A stretch of DNA of 18,078 bases from Candidatus Kaiserbacteria bacterium RIFCSPHIGHO2_02_FULL_54_11b (GTDB lineage Bacteria; Patescibacteriota; Minisyncoccia; Phycocordibacterales; UBA2100): the NCBI GenBank assembly GCA_001781275.1, contig MFLH01000044.1, forward strand, positions 1 through 18,078, in the 5' to 3' direction. This document shows positions 16,201-18,078 of this stretch, piece by piece. The notes under the pieces were generated by a model. That model was not told the origin of the DNA. It worked only from the letters and a program-made list of their open reading frames with translations, and did not search any database. Position 1 is the first letter of the stretch. Each line of letters begins with the position of its first letter. The position numbers were made by a program, and so were the translations under genes.

Positions 16201-16833
16201 ATGGCATACCTCATTCTCGTGCGGCACGGCGTCTCTGAGTGGAACAAATTGGGCAAGTGGACAGGGCAGACCGACGTGAGCCTGGCAGAAGAAGGCTTTG
16301 AAGAGGCGCGCCGCGCAGGCGATGCGATCAAAGATATAAAGATCGATAGCGTTCACGTATCGACCTTGAAGCGCGCACACGAAACATTCCAAGAGATCAA
16401 GACTGTCCTCGGGCGAGGCGATATCGAACCCAAACGACACGCCGCTCTCAACGAGCGAAGTTACGGTGTACATACCGGGAAAAATAAGTGGGAAGTAAAA
16501 AAAGAAATTGGGGACGAGGAGTTCCAGAAGATACGACGCAGCTGGGATCATCCGGTACAAGGCGGTGAGACCATGAAAGATGTCTATAACCGCATTGTGC
16601 CGTACTACACAGACCACATTCTTCCAGAACTCGTTGCAGGAAAGAACGTACTGGTCGTTGCTCACGGTAATTCACTCCGTGCGCTAGTAAAGTATTTGGA
16701 GAATATGAGCAACGAAGGAGTAAGCACGCTCGAATTTGGTACAGGAGAAGTCTTTTGTTATGAAACGGACGACAAGGGGAATATCACTGGCAAAACTATT
16801 CGCGCTGCAAATGCGGAGAAGTTGAAAGTTTGA
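16201..16833 (+). CDS. gpmA: 2,3-bisphosphoglycerate-dependent phosphoglycerate mutase
   Basis: A 210-residue histidine phosphatase-superfamily enzyme that interconverts 3- and 2-phosphoglycerate. The phosphorylated His9 is in LVRHGVSEWN, with Arg8, and the sequence GKWTGQTDVSLAEEG follows as in dPGM. Other active-site positions are Arg58 (STLKRAHET), Glu85 (LNERSYG, where most have NERHYG), Lys94 to Lys96 region TGKNK, the Arg pair at 112-113 (RRSWD), and the second His155 in VVAHGNSLRALV. The protein is shorter than E. coli GpmA (about 250) and close to compact members. It sits 10 bases after enolase with no promoter between them. A plain phosphatase is the main alternative, but the KNK and RRSWD elements favour mutase. 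Confidence 0.93.
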   Translation: MAYLILVRHGVSEWNKLGKWTGQTDVSLAEEGFEEARRAGDAIKDIKIDSVHVSTLKRAHETFQEIKTVLGRGDIEPKRHAALNERSYGVHTGKNKWEVKKEIGDEEFQKIRRSWDHPVQGGETMKDVYNRIVPYYTDHILPELVAGKNVLVVAHGNSLRALVKYLENMSNEGVSTLEFGTGEVFCYETDDKGNITGKTIRAANAEKLKV

Positions 16834-16847
16834 AAACGTCCCGTTTC

Positions 16848-16876
16848 TTGACCAAACTTTGAAGACATAGCATAGT
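16848..16876 (+). promoter_or_regulatory. promoter of the homoserine-dehydrogenase-like gene
   Basis: TTGACC (16848-16853), 17-base spacer, CATAGT (16871-16876). Initiation near 16883 leaves a leader of about 55 bases, in contrast to the leaderless genes around it. In the leader, GGTTGT (16884-16889) plus CC can pair with GG plus ACAACT (16902-16909), a small hairpin of uncertain meaning. Confidence 0.5.
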
Positions 16877-16925
16877 GCGCGCCGGTTGTTCCATTGTTCT
16901 TGGACAACTCAACCGCAAACACTCC

Positions 16926-16931
16926 AGGAGG
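16926..16931 (+). promoter_or_regulatory. perfect Shine-Dalgarno site fixing the last gene's start
   Basis: AGGAGG, six bases before the ATG at 16938. The reading frame is open back to a GTG at 16875, but the 21 extra residues lie over the promoter, so 16938 is the start. Confidence 0.85.
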
Positions 16932-16937
16932 CTCGTC

Positions 16938-17996
16938 ATGGCCAAAGTCATAGTCGTGGGAGGACGTGAGAATCCCGAAAAGCCGAACATGGGTCAATAC
17001 CTTGTGAATGCGCTGCTTAGTCTTGGCATCGAGATCGTATGCGTCCGCACTAGCTCAGCTGTCTATCGGCCGACGAAAGCCGGCTGGAAACTGCTCAAGA
17101 CATATTTTTCCGCACCGAGTTACGAGACGGTTGCTGCGGCGCTCGATGAACACATCGATGGCGTCGACGCGATTATGATCGCGACACCTTCGAATCGCGA
17201 AATCGAACGTCCGTACGTCGACTACGCGCTCAAGCGGAACATCTACGTGGCCACCATCGCCAAGGATCTTCTTGCCAATGAGTGGGATAAGTATAAGCCG
17301 CATCTTTCGATGATCGGACATTACGGATCGGTCGGCGGTCGTTCACTGGTTCTGCCCTGGGCGAAAATGCAGCAACTTCCTGGCAAGAACTATCATTTGT
17401 ACGGCTACCTCAATGCTACGATCGAATGTTTCTTTGACGGCACGAAGGAGCGTTCGCCGCATGAGATGTATCGCACCGTCAAGGCGCTCTCGCTTGCCGA
17501 ACCGGAATCGGAAGACTACGTGTCATGCGTCAATGTCGAGATTGGCAGCGATTACGTGCGCAAGATCCCGATTTTCGTCAATGCATGCCTGCTCGCAGCC
17601 GATGCGTCCTCGATGACCCCTGCCCATTTCGAAAAATACGTCGAGCTGCGGCCGGAGCACATTCTGCAAATCACGAATCGTGGTGAGCGGTTTGCACTCT
17701 GCATCTCGAGCAACGACACGATGCCGCTCGAGGTCGAAAAAGGGACACCTGGTACGCTCTCGGCACAGTTCGGCGGACTCACCATTCTCGGCGGATTTTG
17801 CGATCCGAAGCGAAACGTCAACCTGAACGGCTGGATGAAGGGTGGCGCCAAGAATGGCGTGAAGATCATCTTCCAATCTGGTCGCAATGAGTCGGGGCAG
17901 ACGGAAACGACCGGCGAAGGTGCGGGCCCTGATACCGTGTGGTCCGCGATCATCAACTTGCGCGAACATCTCGCTCGCGTTGGATCCCGTGCCTAG
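16938..17996 (+). CDS. homoserine-dehydrogenase-like NAD(P)-dependent oxidoreductase
   Basis: A 352-residue protein with an N-terminal nucleotide-binding fold and a homoserine dehydrogenase-type catalytic domain. Evidence: DAIMIATPSNREIERPYVDYAL then YVATIAKDLLAN (Lys109, at the position of the conserved NKxxLA lysine), HYGSVGGRSLVLPW (128-141, like EASVGGGIPIL), GYLNATIECFF (like GIxNGTxNYIL), GSDYVRK with Asp205 and Lys209 spaced four apart like the catalytic Asp219/Lys223 of yeast enzyme, and GEGAGPDTVWSAIINL (like GxGAGxxxTAxAVxxDL). The N-terminal MAKVIVVGGRENPEKPNMG lacks a normal GxGxxG loop. The reaction would be aspartate semialdehyde to homoserine in the threonine/methionine/isoleucine branch, but the protein is divergent and substrate should be held open. 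It has a canonical promoter and Shine-Dalgarno site and stands alone. Confidence 0.6.
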   Translation: MAKVIVVGGRENPEKPNMGQYLVNALLSLGIEIVCVRTSSAVYRPTKAGWKLLKTYFSAPSYETVAAALDEHIDGVDAIMIATPSNREIERPYVDYALKRNIYVATIAKDLLANEWDKYKPHLSMIGHYGSVGGRSLVLPWAKMQQLPGKNYHLYGYLNATIECFFDGTKERSPHEMYRTVKALSLAEPESEDYVSCVNVEIGSDYVRKIPIFVNACLLAADASSMTPAHFEKYVELRPEHILQITNRGERFALCISSNDTMPLEVEKGTPGTLSAQFGGLTILGGFCDPKRNVNLNGWMKGGAKNGVKIIFQSGRNESGQTETTGEGAGPDTVWSAIINLREHLARVGSRA

Positions 17997-18001
17997 ATCT
18001 C

Positions 18002-18055
18002 CGAAGGATGGTTCTCTGGCGCGGTAAGGCTGCGGTAGTCCAAGAACCAACTTCG
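18002..18055. repeat. imperfect inverted repeat after the last gene
   Basis: CGAAG (18002-18006) and TGGTTCT (18009-18015) pair with AGAACCA (18043-18049) and CTTCG (18051-18055): 12 bp with a small internal loop and a 27-base terminal loop. No T tract is visible before the window ends. It could be part of a terminator or a structured RNA; too little is visible to say. Confidence 0.4.
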
Positions 18056-18078
18056 TCGAGCCGGCCCTTCGGGATCGG

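Overview
The window looks like a chromosomal segment of a small-genome bacterium, most likely a Patescibacteria/CPR (Parcubacteria-type) lineage. This is inferred from the tight packing, many convergent gene ends with almost no spacer, an Obg GTPase without a C-terminal extension, a queuine-type tRNA-ribosyltransferase (Tgt) with a long internal insertion, and many genes whose -10 box sits only 6-8 bases before the start codon (leaderless style). UGA acts as a stop (the first gene ends in TGA in a convincing place), so the recoded-UGA CPR groups are excluded. No rRNA, tRNA, CRISPR array or transposase was seen.

Layout. 1-1373: the 3' part of an AlwI-family restriction endonuclease, more AT-rich than the rest and probably an acquired restriction-modification system; the methyltransferase would lie outside the window. 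1374-1609: G-rich spacer with a promoter. 1610-2095: a small secreted protein of unknown function, then a strong terminator. 2160-3508: a minus-strand 23S/16S rRNA pseudouridine synthase, an ArsR-like winged-helix regulator bracketed by two copies of a 30-bp palindrome, and a GIY-YIG protein. 3515-5641: an overlooked tiny Lys/Pro-rich gene, a formyltransferase-fold enzyme, and tgt. 5690-7916: obg and a convergent HI0933-type flavoprotein. 8023-9480: a plant-type (class II) ketol-acid reductoisomerase with a strong Shine-Dalgarno site and its own terminator. 9648-13512: a zinc-ribbon miniprotein, a DedA-like membrane protein, a two-helix membrane protein and a P-type Ca2+-ATPase-like pump. 13524-13583: a long structured inverted repeat. 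13589-16833: an MFS exporter, then enolase and phosphoglycerate mutase (lower glycolysis). 16938-17996: a divergent homoserine-dehydrogenase-like enzyme with a strong Shine-Dalgarno site and a long leader.

How it fits together. Enolase and phosphoglycerate mutase catalyse consecutive glycolytic steps and are spaced as one transcription unit. Obg, Tgt and the pseudouridine synthase are ribosome/tRNA maintenance genes. The regulator and GIY-YIG gene probably form one autoregulated unit. The two amino-acid enzymes (KARI and the homoserine-dehydrogenase-like protein) differ from their neighbours in signal architecture (long leaders, canonical Shine-Dalgarno sites) and would both feed isoleucine synthesis; I infer that both arrived by horizontal transfer, which is the most interesting feature of the window.
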